Positions 1-8,975 are shown, numbered from the stretch's first letter. The stretch: 44,199 bases of DNA from Phenylobacterium sp. (GCF_030697305.1 NZ_JAUYQL010000102.1:1-44199), one strand, 5' to 3'. The notes: a model not told the origin generated them from the letters alone. Program-made: numbers and translations.

Positions 1-190
<190 letters not shown>

Positions 191-219
191 TCAGAAGAGG
201 AATGTCGTGGTCGGCGAGA

Positions 220-534
220 TCAGGCCGCGGCGCGGGCCGCAGTGATCGCGTCGAGGACGCCCAGGATGTCGCTTTCCTTCATGATCAGCAGGTCGTCGCC
301 ATCGAGCTTCACCTCGGTGCCGGACCATTTGCCGAACAGGATGCGGTCGCCGGGCTTGACGTCGAGCGGCTGGATCTTGCCGGAGTCGTCACGCGCGCCA
401 GGACCAACGGCGACGACTTCGCCTTCCTGCGGCTTTTCCTTGGCGGTGTCGGGGATGATGATCCCGCCTTTGGACTTTGCTTCTTCCTCGACGCGCTTCA
501 CGAGCACGCGGTCACCCAGAGGACGGAACGCCAT
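220..534 (-). CDS. groES: GroES co-chaperonin
   Basis: 104 residues beginning [14 protein letters not shown], the standard Cpn10 opening. The mobile-loop region [17 protein letters not shown] follows at about residues 20-37, and a beta-barrel end includes [13 protein letters not shown]. GroES caps GroEL during ATP-driven folding in the cytoplasm. The last ten or so residues (ITAARAAA) are an alanine-rich tail beyond the usual 95-97 residue length. The start codon is preceded by GGAG at about 10 bases. It is the first gene of groESL and has a CIRCE operator 61 bases upstream. Confidence 0.97.
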   Translation of the reverse strand: MAFRPLGDRVLVKRVEEEAKSKGGIIIPDTAKEKPQEGEVVAVGPGARDDSGKIQPLDVKPGDRILFGKWSGTEVKLDGDDLLIMKESDILGVLDAITAARAAA

Positions 535-594
535 TTTTTCATTCTCCGTTCGAGACGGTTGATTGTGGTAGCCTTAGCCAACGGCGCGCGACTG

Positions 595-621
595 TTAGCA
601 GTTGAGCGGCGCGAGTGCTAA
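595..621 (-). promoter_or_regulatory. CIRCE operator (HrcA-binding inverted repeat) of groESL
   Basis: The bases form TTAGCAGTT-N9-GAGTGCTAA, the CIRCE layout (consensus TTAGCACTC-N9-GAGTGCTAA). The right half is perfect, the left half has two substitutions, and the spacer is exactly 9. It lies 61 bases upstream of the groES start. HrcA repression of groESL through this element is established in Caulobacter. I could not place a convincing sigma-32 promoter by eye. Confidence 0.9.
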
Positions 622-732
622 CGCGGCTTGGAGGTAGTCAGGCGGCGCCAGAGAGTCAAGCTGGACGGCCGCAAAACACATCGCGCCAGACACGAAGAGA
701 GCGCTCACGAGAGCGACGCCACGAGGGACCTT

Positions 733-1110
733 ATGCTGGATCATGTTGGCCTGAACGTGACGGACCTTGAGCGTGCGCAGGCGTTCTACGACGCCGCCCT
801 GGCGCCGCTAGGCCTGTCGGTGCTGCGCACGGTGACGACGCCGGACGTCTCCCTGCGCGGCTACGGAGAAGGGATGAAGCCGTTCTTCTGGCTTCATCAG
901 GGCGGAGAATCGACGCTCGGGGCCCATGTGGCTTTCGCCGCTCCGGACCGGGCCACGGTCGACGCCTTCCATGCCGCCGCGCTCGCTGCGGGCGGCCGCG
1001 ACAACGGCGCGCCGGGCCTGCGGCCTCACTACCATCCGAACTATTACGGCGCCTTTGTGCGGGACCCGGATGGACACAACGTCGAAGCGGTCTGCCATAG
1101 CGCGCCGTAG
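733..1110 (+). CDS. VOC-family (glyoxalase/bleomycin-resistance fold) protein
   Basis: 125 residues starting MLDHVGLNVTDLERAQAFYDAAL, the first beta-alpha-beta unit of the vicinal oxygen chelate fold. It ends with YYGAFVRDPDGHNVEAVCH, the second metal-side strand with the DPDGHNVE motif. The expected metal ligands are the His near residue 4, a His in the middle (GAHVAF) and the Glu in NVEAV. Members include lyases, dioxygenases and drug-binding proteins, and the substrate cannot be told here. The ATG at 733 has GAGG six bases upstream, and this beats an upstream in-frame start that would add 35 arginine-rich residues. It lies 43 bases before the TetR gene on the same strand. Confidence 0.85.
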   Translation: MLDHVGLNVTDLERAQAFYDAALAPLGLSVLRTVTTPDVSLRGYGEGMKPFFWLHQGGESTLGAHVAFAAPDRATVDAFHAAALAAGGRDNGAPGLRPHYHPNYYGAFVRDPDGHNVEAVCHSAP

Positions 1111-1121
1111 CGACACACTGT

Positions 1122-1141
1122 ATAAGTGATCGATCATTTAT
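1122..1141. promoter_or_regulatory. 20-bp near-perfect palindrome, likely TetR operator
   Basis: The 20 bases read as a dyad with core TGATCGATCA (1127-1136) and outer arms ATAA/TTAT, broken by one mismatched pair. It sits 12 bases before the GTG start of the TetR-type gene and after the stop of the VOC gene. The size and place fit an autoregulatory operator of the TetR family. The link to this regulator is inferred from position. Confidence 0.6.
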
Positions 1142-1153
1142 TGAGGATCGATC

Positions 1154-1711
1154 GTGCCCCGCGTGAAGCTGCGCAGCGACGAACAGGTGCTGGAGGCGAC
1201 CATCGGCGTGATGTTCGCCAAGGGGCCGATCGATTTCACGCTGGCAGACGTCGGCGCGGTAGCCGGCATCGCACCCGCCACCTTGTTGCAGCGGTTCGGC
1301 GACAAGCGCCGCCTGACCATCCGCGCCGTGGCGTTGAGCAACCGGAAGTTCGCAACCTTGCTCGAGTCCGCGCCGCGCGAAGTCGGCGTCGAAGCGGTGG
1401 TGGATCTGTTCTGGAGCCTGACGCCCGGCGACGACGACGAGGCGACTCTGGCCGAGCAGCTTTTGTGGCTGCACCAGGACGTCCGCGATCCGGACCTGAA
1501 CAAGCTGGCTTGTGAACGCGCCGACCTGTTGCGGATGGCGGTCGCGCAAAGGCTGCCGCCGTTGGCGATCGACCCCGACATCGCCGCGCGTCTGGTCGAG
1601 GCGCAGTGGTGCGGCGCGCTGCAGCAGTGGGGCGTCCAGCGTCGCGGGCGCTTGGCCGACTATGTCGCCGAGAGCCTCGCAGCATGGTTCGACCTGGCGG
1701 CGCCGCGCTGA
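1154..1711 (+). CDS. TetR/AcrR-family transcriptional regulator
   Basis: 185 residues. The N-terminal helix-turn-helix covers about residues 9-55 (EQVLEATIGVMFAKGPIDFTL then VGAVAGIAPATLLQRFGDK, where RFGDK replaces the more common YFGSK). The rest is the variable ligand-binding and dimerisation part. The start is GTG, supported by TGAGGA six bases upstream, and it follows the palindrome at 1122-1141. Target genes are not certain; the VOC gene just upstream and the ABC exporter just downstream (convergent, 7 bases apart) are the nearest candidates. Such regulators usually repress their own promoter and release DNA when a small ligand binds. Confidence 0.85.
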   Translation: MPRVKLRSDEQVLEATIGVMFAKGPIDFTLADVGAVAGIAPATLLQRFGDKRRLTIRAVALSNRKFATLLESAPREVGVEAVVDLFWSLTPGDDDEATLAEQLLWLHQDVRDPDLNKLACERADLLRMAVAQRLPPLAIDPDIAARLVEAQWCGALQQWGVQRRGRLADYVAESLAAWFDLAAPR

Positions 1712-1718
1712 AGCGGCG

Positions 1719-3566
1719 TTAGGCCGCCTCGCCGAACTGCAGCGCCGCCAGGCGTGCATAGAGGCCGCCTCGAGCGACAAGTTCGGCGTGCGAGCCCTGT
1801 TCGACCACCCTGCCCTCGTCGATCACCACGATGCGGTCGGCTTTCAGCACTGTGGCCAAGCGGTGGGCGATGACCAGGGTCGTGCGCCCGCTCATCGCCT
1901 CATCCAGAGCCCGCTGCACGAGGCGCTCGTTCTCCGCGTCGAGGGCGCTGGTGGCCTCGTCCAGCAGCAGCACCGGAGCTTCACGGACCAGGGCGCGGGC
2001 GATCGCGAGCCGCTGACGCTGGCCGCCGGAGAGACTGCGCGCGCGCTCGCCCACGACGGTGTCGAAGCCTTGCGGCAGGGCGTCGAGGAAGCTTTCGGCC
2101 TGAGCAGCGCGGGCGGCTTCACGCACGGCCTGCGGATTGGCGTCCTCGCGTCCGAATAAGATGTTGTCCGCCGCCGAGCCAGAGAACAGTGGCGAATCCT
2201 GTGCGACCAGCGCCATCCGCCCCCGCACGTCCGCAGGATCGACCCTGCGCAGGTCTACGCCATCCAGACGCACCGCGCCCAGTTGCGGGTCGTAGAAGCG
2301 CAGCAGAAGGCGCAGCACGGTGCTCTTGCCGGCGCCCGAAGGACCGACCAGCGCCACCCGCTCGCCGGGCTTCACCTCCAGCGAGAAGCCGCGCAGGGCG
2401 GGCGCGTCGCGGCGGCCCGGATAGGCGAAGGTGACGTCCTCGAACACAATGTGGCCCTGCGCGGGAACGGGCAGCGGCAGGGGATCGGCGGGCGCGCCGA
2501 TCGCCGGTTGAGCGTCCAGCAGCTCGGAGACGCGCTCCATGGCCCCGGCCGCCTTCTGCACATCGCCCCAGGTCTCGCCCAGGGCGCCGACCGCGCCGGC
2601 GGCCATCACCGACAGGAAGGCGAACTGGAACAGCGAGCCCCAGCTCATCTCGCCTCGCAGGCCAGCGTGGACGCCCAGCCAGAAGATCACCACGACGCCG
2701 CCGAACACCAGGGCGATGACCAGGCTGGTCATCAGGGCGCGCGCGGTCATGCGCCGCAGCGACGTGGCGAACGCCGCCTCCACCGCGGCGTCGAAGCGCC
2801 CGGCGGCCGAGGCCTGGCGCCCGAAGGCCTGCACGGTCTCCAGCGCGTCAAGTGTCTCGCCGGCGTGGCCGATCGCTTCGGCGAAACGGTCCTGGGCGTG
2901 AGCCGTCAGCCGGCGCACGCGCCGTCCCATCAGGAACAACGGCGCCAGCACCAGCGGGAACAGCAGCAGCACCAGGCCGGTGAGCCGGGGGCTCACCACC
3001 ACCAGCAGCGCCAAAGCGCCGACCAAGGTCAGCAGGTTGCGCAGGGCGACCGACACCGATGTCGCCATCAGCGTCTCGACGATCTGCAGGTCGGTGGTCA
3101 GCCTCGACAGCACCTCGCCGGTCTTCGCGCGGGCGAAGAAGGCGAGATCGAGGGTCAGGACGTGGGCGTAGACGCTTTGGCGGAGGTCGGCGACGATCCG
3201 CTCGCCCAGCTTGGTGACGAAGAAATAGCGCAGCGCCGAGGACGCGGCGAGCGCCAGGGCCACCAAGCCGATCAGCAGGAACCAGCGGTCGATGGAGCCG
3301 TGGGTGGCGTGTGCGCCGGTCAGATGGTCGACCAGGAAACGCAAGGCTGCGGACATGCCCAGCGTGGACGCGGTGGCGGTAAGCAGGAAGACGCCGGCGC
3401 CGGCCGCATCGGGCCAGTGGCGGCGGACGAACGGGATCAGCCGGCGAAGAGCGCCGACATTGCGGCTGCGGTCGCGGCGCTGGGCGGATTCGGTCAGATT
3501 GGAGGCCAAGGCTGCGCCTGCGCCCGGCCGCTCGCGGGCGGCGCCCTGCGCGCTCGACTCGTCCAT
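1719..3566 (-). CDS. ABC exporter, fused membrane and ATPase domains (MsbA-like)
   Basis: 615 residues. A soluble N-terminal tail of about 50 residues is followed by a six-helix ABC transmembrane domain (about 50-340). The nucleotide-binding domain carries Walker [10 protein letters not shown] with its lysine at residue 414, the Q-loop [10 protein letters not shown], signature [15 protein letters not shown], Walker [13 protein letters not shown] and the H-loop IAHRL. All catalytic motifs are intact. This is the half-transporter architecture that works as a homodimer in the inner membrane, exporting lipids, drugs or peptides; the substrate is not visible. It is divergent from rpmE and convergent with the TetR gene. 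Confidence 0.93.
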   Translation of the reverse strand: MDESSAQGAARERPGAGAALASNLTESAQRRDRSRNVGALRRLIPFVRRHWPDAAGAGVFLLTATASTLGMSAALRFLVDHLTGAHATHGSIDRWFLLIGLVALALAASSALRYFFVTKLGERIVADLRQSVYAHVLTLDLAFFARAKTGEVLSRLTTDLQIVETLMATSVSVALRNLLTLVGALALLVVVSPRLTGLVLLLFPLVLAPLFLMGRRVRRLTAHAQDRFAEAIGHAGETLDALETVQAFGRQASAAGRFDAAVEAAFATSLRRMTARALMTSLVIALVFGGVVVIFWLGVHAGLRGEMSWGSLFQFAFLSVMAAGAVGALGETWGDVQKAAGAMERVSELLDAQPAIGAPADPLPLPVPAQGHIVFEDVTFAYPGRRDAPALRGFSLEVKPGERVALVGPSGAGKSTVLRLLLRFYDPQLGAVRLDGVDLRRVDPADVRGRMALVAQDSPLFSGSAADNILFGREDANPQAVREAARAAQAESFLDALPQGFDTVVGERARSLSGGQRQRLAIARALVREAPVLLLDEATSALDAENERLVQRALDEAMSGRTTLVIAHRLATVLKADRIVVIDEGRVVEQGSHAELVARGGLYARLAALQFGEAA

Positions 3567-3580
3567 ACGCTCTCACGCCC

Positions 3581-3610
3581 TTGCTTTTTGCGCGGTGCTT
3601 CTTGTATACG
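3581..3610 (+). promoter_or_regulatory. Possible vegetative promoter for rpmE
   Basis: TTGCTT at 3581-3586 and TATACG at 3605-3610 are separated by 18 bases, matching housekeeping -35 and -10 boxes loosely. They lie in the divergent gap between the ABC exporter and rpmE and would give a leader of about 65 bases. No experimental support. Confidence 0.35.
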
Positions 3611-3682
3611 CGCGGCTTCTTTCAGCGCCGCCGCCCGTTGCGACGCTTCAATGGCTGCTCCTTTACGTCAGGCGTCCGCGCG

Positions 3683-3907
3683 ATGAAACAAGACACCCAC
3701 CCGGACTATCACTTCATCACCGTGGTGATGACCGACGGGACCAGCTACCGCACCCGCTCGACCTATCAGAAGGCCGATGCGACGCTGAACCTCGACATCG
3801 ACCCGAAGACGCACCCGGCGTGGACCGGCGGCAGCCAGCATCTGCTCGACCGTGGCGGCCGTGTTTCGCGCTTCAACGCCAAGTTCGGCGGCTTCACCCG
3901 CAAGTAG
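3683..3907 (+). CDS. rpmE: 50S ribosomal protein L31 (zinc-free type)
   Basis: 74 residues starting [19 protein letters not shown] and ending with [12 protein letters not shown], the L31 signature. The cysteines that bind zinc in the C+ form are absent, so this is a C-minus L31 as is common in alphaproteobacteria. The ATG at 3683 is chosen because the protein family begins there; an in-frame start 102 bases upstream adds unrelated sequence. A strong terminator follows 28 bases after the stop, so the gene is probably transcribed alone. Confidence 0.95.
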   Translation: MKQDTHPDYHFITVVMTDGTSYRTRSTYQKADATLNLDIDPKTHPAWTGGSQHLLDRGGRVSRFNAKFGGFTRK

Positions 3908-3934
3908 ACCCGGACGAAAGTCCCGACATTCGCC

Positions 3935-3966
3935 ACGCCGCGGCCGAAAGCCGCGGCGTTGTTTGT
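3935..3966 (+). terminator. Intrinsic terminator of rpmE
   Basis: A 10-bp perfect stem (3935-3944 with 3950-3959) closes a CGAAA loop and is followed by TTGTTTG. Its place 28 bases after the rpmE stop makes it the end of that transcript. Confidence 0.85.
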
Positions 3967-4107
3967 CGTGGACCACGCCCCAGATCAGCTCAAGCTCCGG
4001 TTCTCGCCAGAGGGAGTCGGATCGAGGGCTGGCGTCGCCAACTTCATCGACGGCGTTGAATGGATGCGAGCTCTCGCGATGACCCAGCGAGACGGGTGGA
4101 CTGGGGC

Positions 4108-4626
4108 TTAGAGCCCGCCGAAAGCGGTCCGCAGGCGGTCGAACTGGGCCAGCACGGTGTGGCTCTCGTCGTGCACCGGGATCTCGACATACATCCGCCG
4201 GTCCAGACGGCGCACGCGATCATAAAGACGCTCGGAGCGGTCAAGCAGGGTCATGAGACCGGCCGGAAGCTGGTCGACGTCATCGAGGTCGCCACCATCC
4301 GACACCTGTTCGGCGCCCAGGCGATAGCGTTCCTCGCAGGCGGATTCCGGCGGCATGTCGCCTTCACGCACGGCCCGCTGGACCAGCAGCCAGGAAGCGA
4401 CCTGCATCAGGCGCGTGGTCAGACGCATGCTCTCGGCGGCATAGGCGAGTGCGGCGTTGCGGGACAGTTGCTTGGATTCCTGACGCCCCGCGCCATCCAG
4501 ATAGGCCGCGGTCTCCTCGACCAGCTCCATTCCCTCCTGGAAGGTGCGGTCGAACAGCTCCGAACGGGCGAAGTCCTGGATCACCGCGGCGTTTTGCGGC
4601 CCGGCTGTCACGTTTGCGTCAATCAT
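4108..4626 (-). CDS. rcdA: DUF1465 protein, RcdA-type ClpXP adaptor
   Basis: 172 residues, all helical in character, with the DUF1465 core MELVEETAAYLDG and AYAAESMRLTTRLMQVASWL followed by LLVQRAVREG. RcdA of Caulobacter belongs to this family. It docks on CpdR-primed ClpXP at the cell pole and, with PopA, delivers CtrA and other substrates for degradation at the G1-S transition. The ATG at 4626 is chosen; a GTG one codon earlier is the alternative. It follows the DUF1192 gene on the same strand, a pairing seen in many alphaproteobacteria. The family call is firm; the RcdA function is transferred by family and taxon. Confidence 0.82.
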   Translation of the reverse strand: MIDANVTAGPQNAAVIQDFARSELFDRTFQEGMELVEETAAYLDGAGRQESKQLSRNAALAYAAESMRLTTRLMQVASWLLVQRAVREGDMPPESACEERYRLGAEQVSDGGDLDDVDQLPAGLMTLLDRSERLYDRVRRLDRRMYVEIPVHDESHTVLAQFDRLRTAFGGL

Positions 4627-4722
4627 CACTCACCAACGTAGCACATCCTTCGCTGTCGGAGGAGGCCTCCGCCGCGCCAGCCTGTGCAACCCCCATGCCA
4701 CGCCGCCGCGCGGCGCGCTTCG

Positions 4723-4929
4723 TCAGTCCGCGGAACGTCCGAACAGCGCCTCGGCCGCCGCTCGCCCCGATTGCTTCTTCTTGATCTGAGCGCGCGTGCG
4801 ATCGATCTCGGCCTGCAGCGCGTCGATGCGTTCCTCAAGCTCGACGACCCCGAAGAGCTCCAGATCCTCCCGCATCGCCTCGGCCGGCCGCTGGCCGCGG
4901 CCCACGCGGGCCTCCGCCGGTTCGTCCAT
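4723..4929 (-). CDS. DUF1192 small coiled-coil protein
   Basis: 68 residues from the ATG at 4929, containing LELFGVVELEERIDALQAEI, the DUF1192 pattern of a short helical protein with an ELEERI core. An AAAGGAGG ribosome-binding site lies 12 bases upstream of this start. The frame continues open to 4977, so a start 16 codons earlier is possible but would put the ribosome-binding site inside the gene. Function unknown; it is usually found beside DUF1465 genes, as here. Confidence 0.8.
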   Translation of the reverse strand: MDEPAEARVGRGQRPAEAMREDLELFGVVELEERIDALQAEIDRTRAQIKKKQSGRAAAEALFGRSAD

Positions 4930-5014
4930 GACCTGCGCAAGCCTCCTTTGCGTGTCCCGATCCGCGGATGTATCCAAACGCGCACAAGGCGCCGAAGCAA
5001 GCCCAGGGGATCAA

Positions 5015-6004
5015 ATGAGCGGATCAGACGCAGACCAGACCATGCGGACCATCGTGATCGAGGGCGGCAAGGGTCCGGCCGAGGCCCTGCAGGTGGCGGA
5101 AGTCCCCCGGCCGGTTCCTGCCGATGGGCAGATCCTGATCAAGGTGGCCGCCGCCGGCCTGAACCGGGGCGATGTTATCCAGCGCCTGGGCTTCTACCCC
5201 TCGCCGCCTGGCGCGCCGCAGACCATGGGCCTGGAGGTTTCCGGCGTCGTCGTGCATGGCGCGGGACGGTGGAAAGTCGGCGACCGGGTCTGCGCTCTGC
5301 TGGGCGGCGGCGGCTATGCGGAATATGTCGCGGTCGACGCGCGCCACGCCCTGCCCGTGCCCGCGGACATGGACCTGGTCGAGGCCGCGTCACTGCCGGA
5401 GACCATCCTCACCGTGTTCGCCAACGTGTTCGAGAGCGGCGCGCTGCAGCCTGGCCAGACGCTGATGCTGCACGGCGCAACCTCCGGCATCGGCGTCACC
5501 GCCATACAGATGTGCAAGATCTATGGCGCCAAGGTGATCGCTACGGCGCGCGGCGCCGACAAGGCCGCCGAGGCGCACAGGCTGGGCGCCGAGGTGGTGG
5601 TCGACGCGACGACCCAGGACTTCGTCCAGGTCGCCCGCGAGCATGGCGGCTGCGACGTGATCCTCGACATGGTCGGCGGCGACTACTTCCCCCGCAATAT
5701 CGAGGCCCTGAAACCCTTGGGCCGGCTCGTATACATCGCCGCACAGGCCGGGAACGAGGTGACCCTCAACATCGGCAAGATGATGCAGAAACGGATCACC
5801 ATCACTGGCTCGACCCTGCGCCCACGTGCGGCGGACGAGAAGGCTCGGCTGATCGGCGAGGCCGAGCGCCGCTTCTGGCCGGCGGTGGAATCCGGCGCCC
5901 TGCGCCCGCCGATCGATCGCGTGTTCCCCCTGGACCAGGCGGCCCAAGCCCACCTGCACCTGGAGGCCAATACCCACGTCGGCAAAGTGCTGCTGAAGAT
6001 GTGA
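5015..6004 (+). CDS. NAD(P)H-quinone oxidoreductase (MDR superfamily, PIG3-like)
   Basis: 329 residues. The GroES-like N-terminal domain includes VAAAGLNRGDVIQRLGFY (about residues 45-62) and MGLEVSGVV. The Rossmann part has LMLHGATSGIGVTAIQ, binding NADPH through the AxxGxxG type loop, and later GRLVYIAAQAGNEV. No zinc-ligand cysteines of alcohol dehydrogenases are seen, which fits the quinone reductase branch. The protein reduces quinones or enones in the cytosol using NADPH. The ATG at 5015 has AGGGGA four bases upstream. The gene converges on the ScfR-type regulator with a 16-base gap. Confidence 0.88.
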   Translation: MSGSDADQTMRTIVIEGGKGPAEALQVAEVPRPVPADGQILIKVAAAGLNRGDVIQRLGFYPSPPGAPQTMGLEVSGVVVHGAGRWKVGDRVCALLGGGGYAEYVAVDARHALPVPADMDLVEAASLPETILTVFANVFESGALQPGQTLMLHGATSGIGVTAIQMCKIYGAKVIATARGADKAAEAHRLGAEVVVDATTQDFVQVAREHGGCDVILDMVGGDYFPRNIEALKPLGRLVYIAAQAGNEVTLNIGKMMQKRITITGSTLRPRAADEKARLIGEAERRFWPAVESGALRPPIDRVFPLDQAAQAHLHLEANTHVGKVLLKM

Positions 6005-6020
6005 GCCGGCGCGCGGCGGC

Positions 6021-7457
6021 TCAGCTCGGCGCGAACGGGTACGGCGAGATCGACTTGGTGAAGTCGTCGACCATCAGGGTGCGGTTGATCGGCTCCGCAG
6101 CGCGCTGCGGGCAGGCCGGCCGCTCGCAGATCCGGCAGGCGGGGCCGATGCCGGTGACCACCGGCTCGCGCAGGTTGATCGCCCGCGAGTACACCAGCCG
6201 CTCGGCGTACTTGAGCTCGCAACCCATGCCGACCGCGAGCTCTGAGTCCTCGCCGGCATAGGGCGTGGCGATGCGGCTGACCGTGCGCGACAGAGTGAAA
6301 TAGCGCTGGCCGTCAGGCGTCTCGACCACCTGGGTGACGATACGCCCCGGCGTGCGGAAGCTGGAGTGGATGTTCCAGCGCGGGCAGGTGCCGCCGAACC
6401 GGGAGAACGGGAAGGTCGCGCCGGCGAACCTCTTGGAGATATTGCCCGCCGAATCCACCCGGAGCATGAAGAACGGCACGCCCCGCATGGCCGGCCGCGC
6501 CAAGGTGGTCAGCCGGTGGCAGGCCTGTTCGAAGCTGACGCCGAAACGCGCGCGCATCAGTTCGATGTCGTAACCGGTGAGTTCCGCCGCCTCGTGGAAC
6601 GCGGCGTAGGGCATCAACATCGCGGCGGCCAGGTAGTTGCCTAGCGACACCTTCAGCAGGTTGCTGGTCGGGCGGTCCGGCGGCCCGGCGCGCTCGATGA
6701 TCGCATCCAGCAACGCGCCGTGCTCGATCATCGACAACTGATAGGCCAGCGCGAACGAACGCCCCGCCCCGGTCAGCACCTCGGACAAGAACAGACGGCG
6801 GCGATGGTGGTCGAAGCGGCGTACCGATTCTGGCAACACCTCCACCGGGACCACGCGCACCTGGATCCCATGACGGCTGGACAACCGCTCGCGGGCGGCG
6901 ACCGCGAAATCCTGCGGCTCGCACCCCAGTTCACTGGTCAGGGTCTCGGCCACCGCCTCCAACTCGGCGAAGTAGTTCTTCTGCGCCTGGATGAAGTCCC
7001 GCACCCAATCGGACGGCGTGGTCACCGACTGGACCAATCCGCCCTCTTCCGGTCGGCCGATGGCGCCCAGGTCGGTCATGCTCCGCTGGTCCAGGTAGGC
7101 GCGGTAGAGACGCATAATCGCTTCCGACACGGCTGGCGCGGAATCGGCCACTTCCGTCAGTTCGTGACGCGCGATGCCCAGATCGCGGAACATCTGGTCT
7201 GAGAACACCTCGCCCAGGCCGTTGGCGCTTGACGACTCCGGGTCCTGCGACAGGGTCTTCAGATCGAAGTCGTAGGCCTCGGCCAGACGCAGCAGGACCT
7301 GGGCGGTCACCGGGCGCTGGTTGCGCTCCAGCAGGTTCAGGTAGCTGGGCGACACGCCGAGATCCTCGGCCATGCGGGTCTGGGTGACGCCGAGGTCGCG
7401 CCGCATGCGCTTCAAACGGGCGCCGAGGAACAGTTTCCGCTCAGTCGAGACAGCCAT
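6021..7457 (-). CDS. ScfR/RamB-type short-chain acyl-CoA responsive regulator
   Basis: 478 residues. An XRE helix-turn-helix lies at about 10-65 (LGVTQTRMAEDLGVSPSYLNLLERNQRPVT, written here in two linked pieces: turn helix TRMAEDLGV and recognition helix PSYLNLLERN). The middle is IrrE/DUF955-like but without an HExxH site. The C-terminal DUF2083 region contains the cysteine cluster PACRICERPACPQR. RamB, PccR and related proteins of this family control acetate, propionate and glyoxylate genes in response to acyl-CoAs. The gene is divergent from aceA across 156 bases that hold several inverted repeats, so control of aceA and of itself is the likely role. Confidence 0.85.
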   Translation of the reverse strand: MAVSTERKLFLGARLKRMRRDLGVTQTRMAEDLGVSPSYLNLLERNQRPVTAQVLLRLAEAYDFDLKTLSQDPESSSANGLGEVFSDQMFRDLGIARHELTEVADSAPAVSEAIMRLYRAYLDQRSMTDLGAIGRPEEGGLVQSVTTPSDWVRDFIQAQKNYFAELEAVAETLTSELGCEPQDFAVAARERLSSRHGIQVRVVPVEVLPESVRRFDHHRRRLFLSEVLTGAGRSFALAYQLSMIEHGALLDAIIERAGPPDRPTSNLLKVSLGNYLAAAMLMPYAAFHEAAELTGYDIELMRARFGVSFEQACHRLTTLARPAMRGVPFFMLRVDSAGNISKRFAGATFPFSRFGGTCPRWNIHSSFRTPGRIVTQVVETPDGQRYFTLSRTVSRIATPYAGEDSELAVGMGCELKYAERLVYSRAINLREPVVTGIGPACRICERPACPQRAAEPINRTLMVDDFTKSISPYPFAPS

Positions 7458-7464
7458 CCCTATG

Positions 7465-7587
7465 GTTTGTCACATATTTACAAACTAGACAACGTATGTC
7501 TGTGACATGAATGCCTTTTGGCGCCGCCTGCTTGGGTTCGCACGAGGGGAATAGCGCGTTAGATGGGCTCCAGAGGCTGTCACAGCC
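7465..7587. promoter_or_regulatory. Repeat-rich control region between the ScfR-type gene and aceA
   Basis: Three kinds of dyad are visible. GTTTGT-N9-ACAAAC occupies 7465-7485, only 8 bases upstream of the regulator start. TGTCACA occurs at 7468-7474 and 7578-7584, with its reverse complement TGTGACA at 7501-7507. GGCTGT-C-ACAGCC at 7575-7587 is a perfect dyad containing the last copy, 26 bases before aceA. These are candidate operators for the adjacent regulator; a second factor of the CRP/FNR class could also use TGTGA half-sites. Confidence 0.5.
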
Positions 7588-7613
7588 AGCCACCCAATTG
7601 GAGCCAGCTTGTT

Positions 7614-8906
7614 ATGAACGACTTCTCGGATCTTGTTCCCAGCGCGCCTGAGGGGCGCTTCGACGGCATCGAGCGGCCCTACTCCGCCGACGATGTGAAG
7701 CGTCTGCGCGGCTCGTTCCCGATCAGCCATACCCTGGCGGAACGCGGCGCCAACCGCCTGTGGAAGTCGCTGCACGAGCAGCCGTTCATCAACAGCCTGG
7801 GCGCGGTCACCGGCAACCAGGCCATGCAGATGGTCCGGGCCGGCCTGCAGGCTATCTACCTTTCGGGCTGGCAGGTCGCCGCCGACGCAAACACCGCGTC
7901 AGCGATGTATCCGGACCAGTCGCTCTATCCCGCGAACGCCGCGCCCGAACTTTGCCGCCGGATCAACCGGACCCTGCAGCGCGCCGACCAGATCGAACAC
8001 TCGGAGGGCGGCGCCCAACGTGATTGGTTCGTGCCGATCATCGCCGACGCCGAGGCCGGCTTCGGCGGCCCGCTCAACTCGTTCGAAATCATGAAGGCGT
8101 TCATCGAAGCTGGCGCCGCGGGCGTCCACTTCGAGGACCAGCTCGCGTCGGAGAAGAAGTGCGGCCACCTGGGCGGCAAGGTGCTGATCCCCACCCAGGC
8201 GCACATCCGCAACCTGGACGCCGCGCGCCTGGCCGCCGATGTGATGGGGACGCCGACCCTCGTGGTCGCCCGCACCGACGCGGAATCGGCGCAGCTGATC
8301 ACCTCTGACATCGACGAGCGCGACCATCCGTTCATCGATCGCGAGGACCGCACGCCCGAAGGCTTCTTCCGCCTGAAGACCGGCATGGGCCTGGAACACT
8401 GCATCGCCCGCGGCCTGTCCTACGCCTCGCACGCCGACCTGCTGTGGTGGGAGACCTCGCATCCGAACCTGGACGAAGCGCGCCAGTTCGCCGAAGCCGT
8501 CCACGCCAAGTATCCGGGCAAGCTGCTGGCCTACAATTGCTCGCCGTCGTTCAACTGGCGCGCCAACCTGGACGACGCGACGATCGCCAAGTTCCAGCGC
8601 GAACTGGGCGCCATGGGTTACAAGTACCAGTTCGTGACGCTGGCCGGTTTCCACGCCATCAACCACGGCATGTTCGAGCTGGCGCGCGGTTACAAGGATC
8701 GCGGCATGGCCGCCTATTCCGAGCTGCAGGACGCCGAGTTCGCTTCGGAAGCCGACGGCTACACCGCCACCCGCCACCAGCGTGAAGTGGGCACCGGCTA
8801 CTTCGACGAGGTCGCCATGGCGATCAGCGGCGGGCTGTCGTCCACCACGGCCATGTCGCAGTCCACCGAGACCGCGCAGTTCAACAAGGAGGCGGTCGCG
8901 GCTTAG
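7614..8906 (+). CDS. aceA: Isocitrate lyase
   Basis: 430 residues, close to the 434 of the Escherichia coli enzyme. The catalytic motif [14 protein letters not shown] is intact with its cysteine at residue 183. Other conserved blocks are [20 protein letters not shown] near the N terminus, [12 protein letters not shown] (metal and substrate binding) and the C-terminal FHAINHGMF. It splits isocitrate into glyoxylate and succinate, the first step of the glyoxylate shunt used on acetate and fatty acids. The ATG at 7614 (MNDFSDLV) is chosen over an open 17-codon extension. It lies with a ScfR-type regulator, malate synthase and nearby beta-oxidation genes. Confidence 0.97.
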   Translation: MNDFSDLVPSAPEGRFDGIERPYSADDVKRLRGSFPISHTLAERGANRLWKSLHEQPFINSLGAVTGNQAMQMVRAGLQAIYLSGWQVAADANTASAMYPDQSLYPANAAPELCRRINRTLQRADQIEHSEGGAQRDWFVPIIADAEAGFGGPLNSFEIMKAFIEAGAAGVHFEDQLASEKKCGHLGGKVLIPTQAHIRNLDAARLAADVMGTPTLVVARTDAESAQLITSDIDERDHPFIDREDRTPEGFFRLKTGMGLEHCIARGLSYASHADLLWWETSHPNLDEARQFAEAVHAKYPGKLLAYNCSPSFNWRANLDDATIAKFQRELGAMGYKYQFVTLAGFHAINHGMFELARGYKDRGMAAYSELQDAEFASEADGYTATRHQREVGTGYFDEVAMAISGGLSSTTAMSQSTETAQFNKEAVAA

Positions 8907-8933
8907 GCTGCGCCCGTCGCCAGTCCATCAAGA

Positions 8934-8961
8934 GACGGTCGCGGCTATGGCCGCGGCCGTC
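8934..8961 (+). other. 12-bp stem-loop between aceA and the DUF4170 gene
   Basis: Bases 8934-8945 pair with 8950-8961 around a TATG loop; 11 pairs are Watson-Crick and one is G-U. No T-run follows, and the ribosome-binding site GGGAG of the next gene comes two bases later. It is more likely an RNA-stability or expression-balancing element of an aceA transcript than a full terminator. Confidence 0.6.
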
Positions 8962-8975
8962 AGGGAGTAAGCATC

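Noticed and set aside
2283..3686. 467-codon open frame opposite the ABC exporter
   Set aside because: Its product is a low-complexity Gln/Arg/Gly/His string caused by G+C-rich codon structure of the real gene on the other strand; the ABC motifs on the minus strand are intact.
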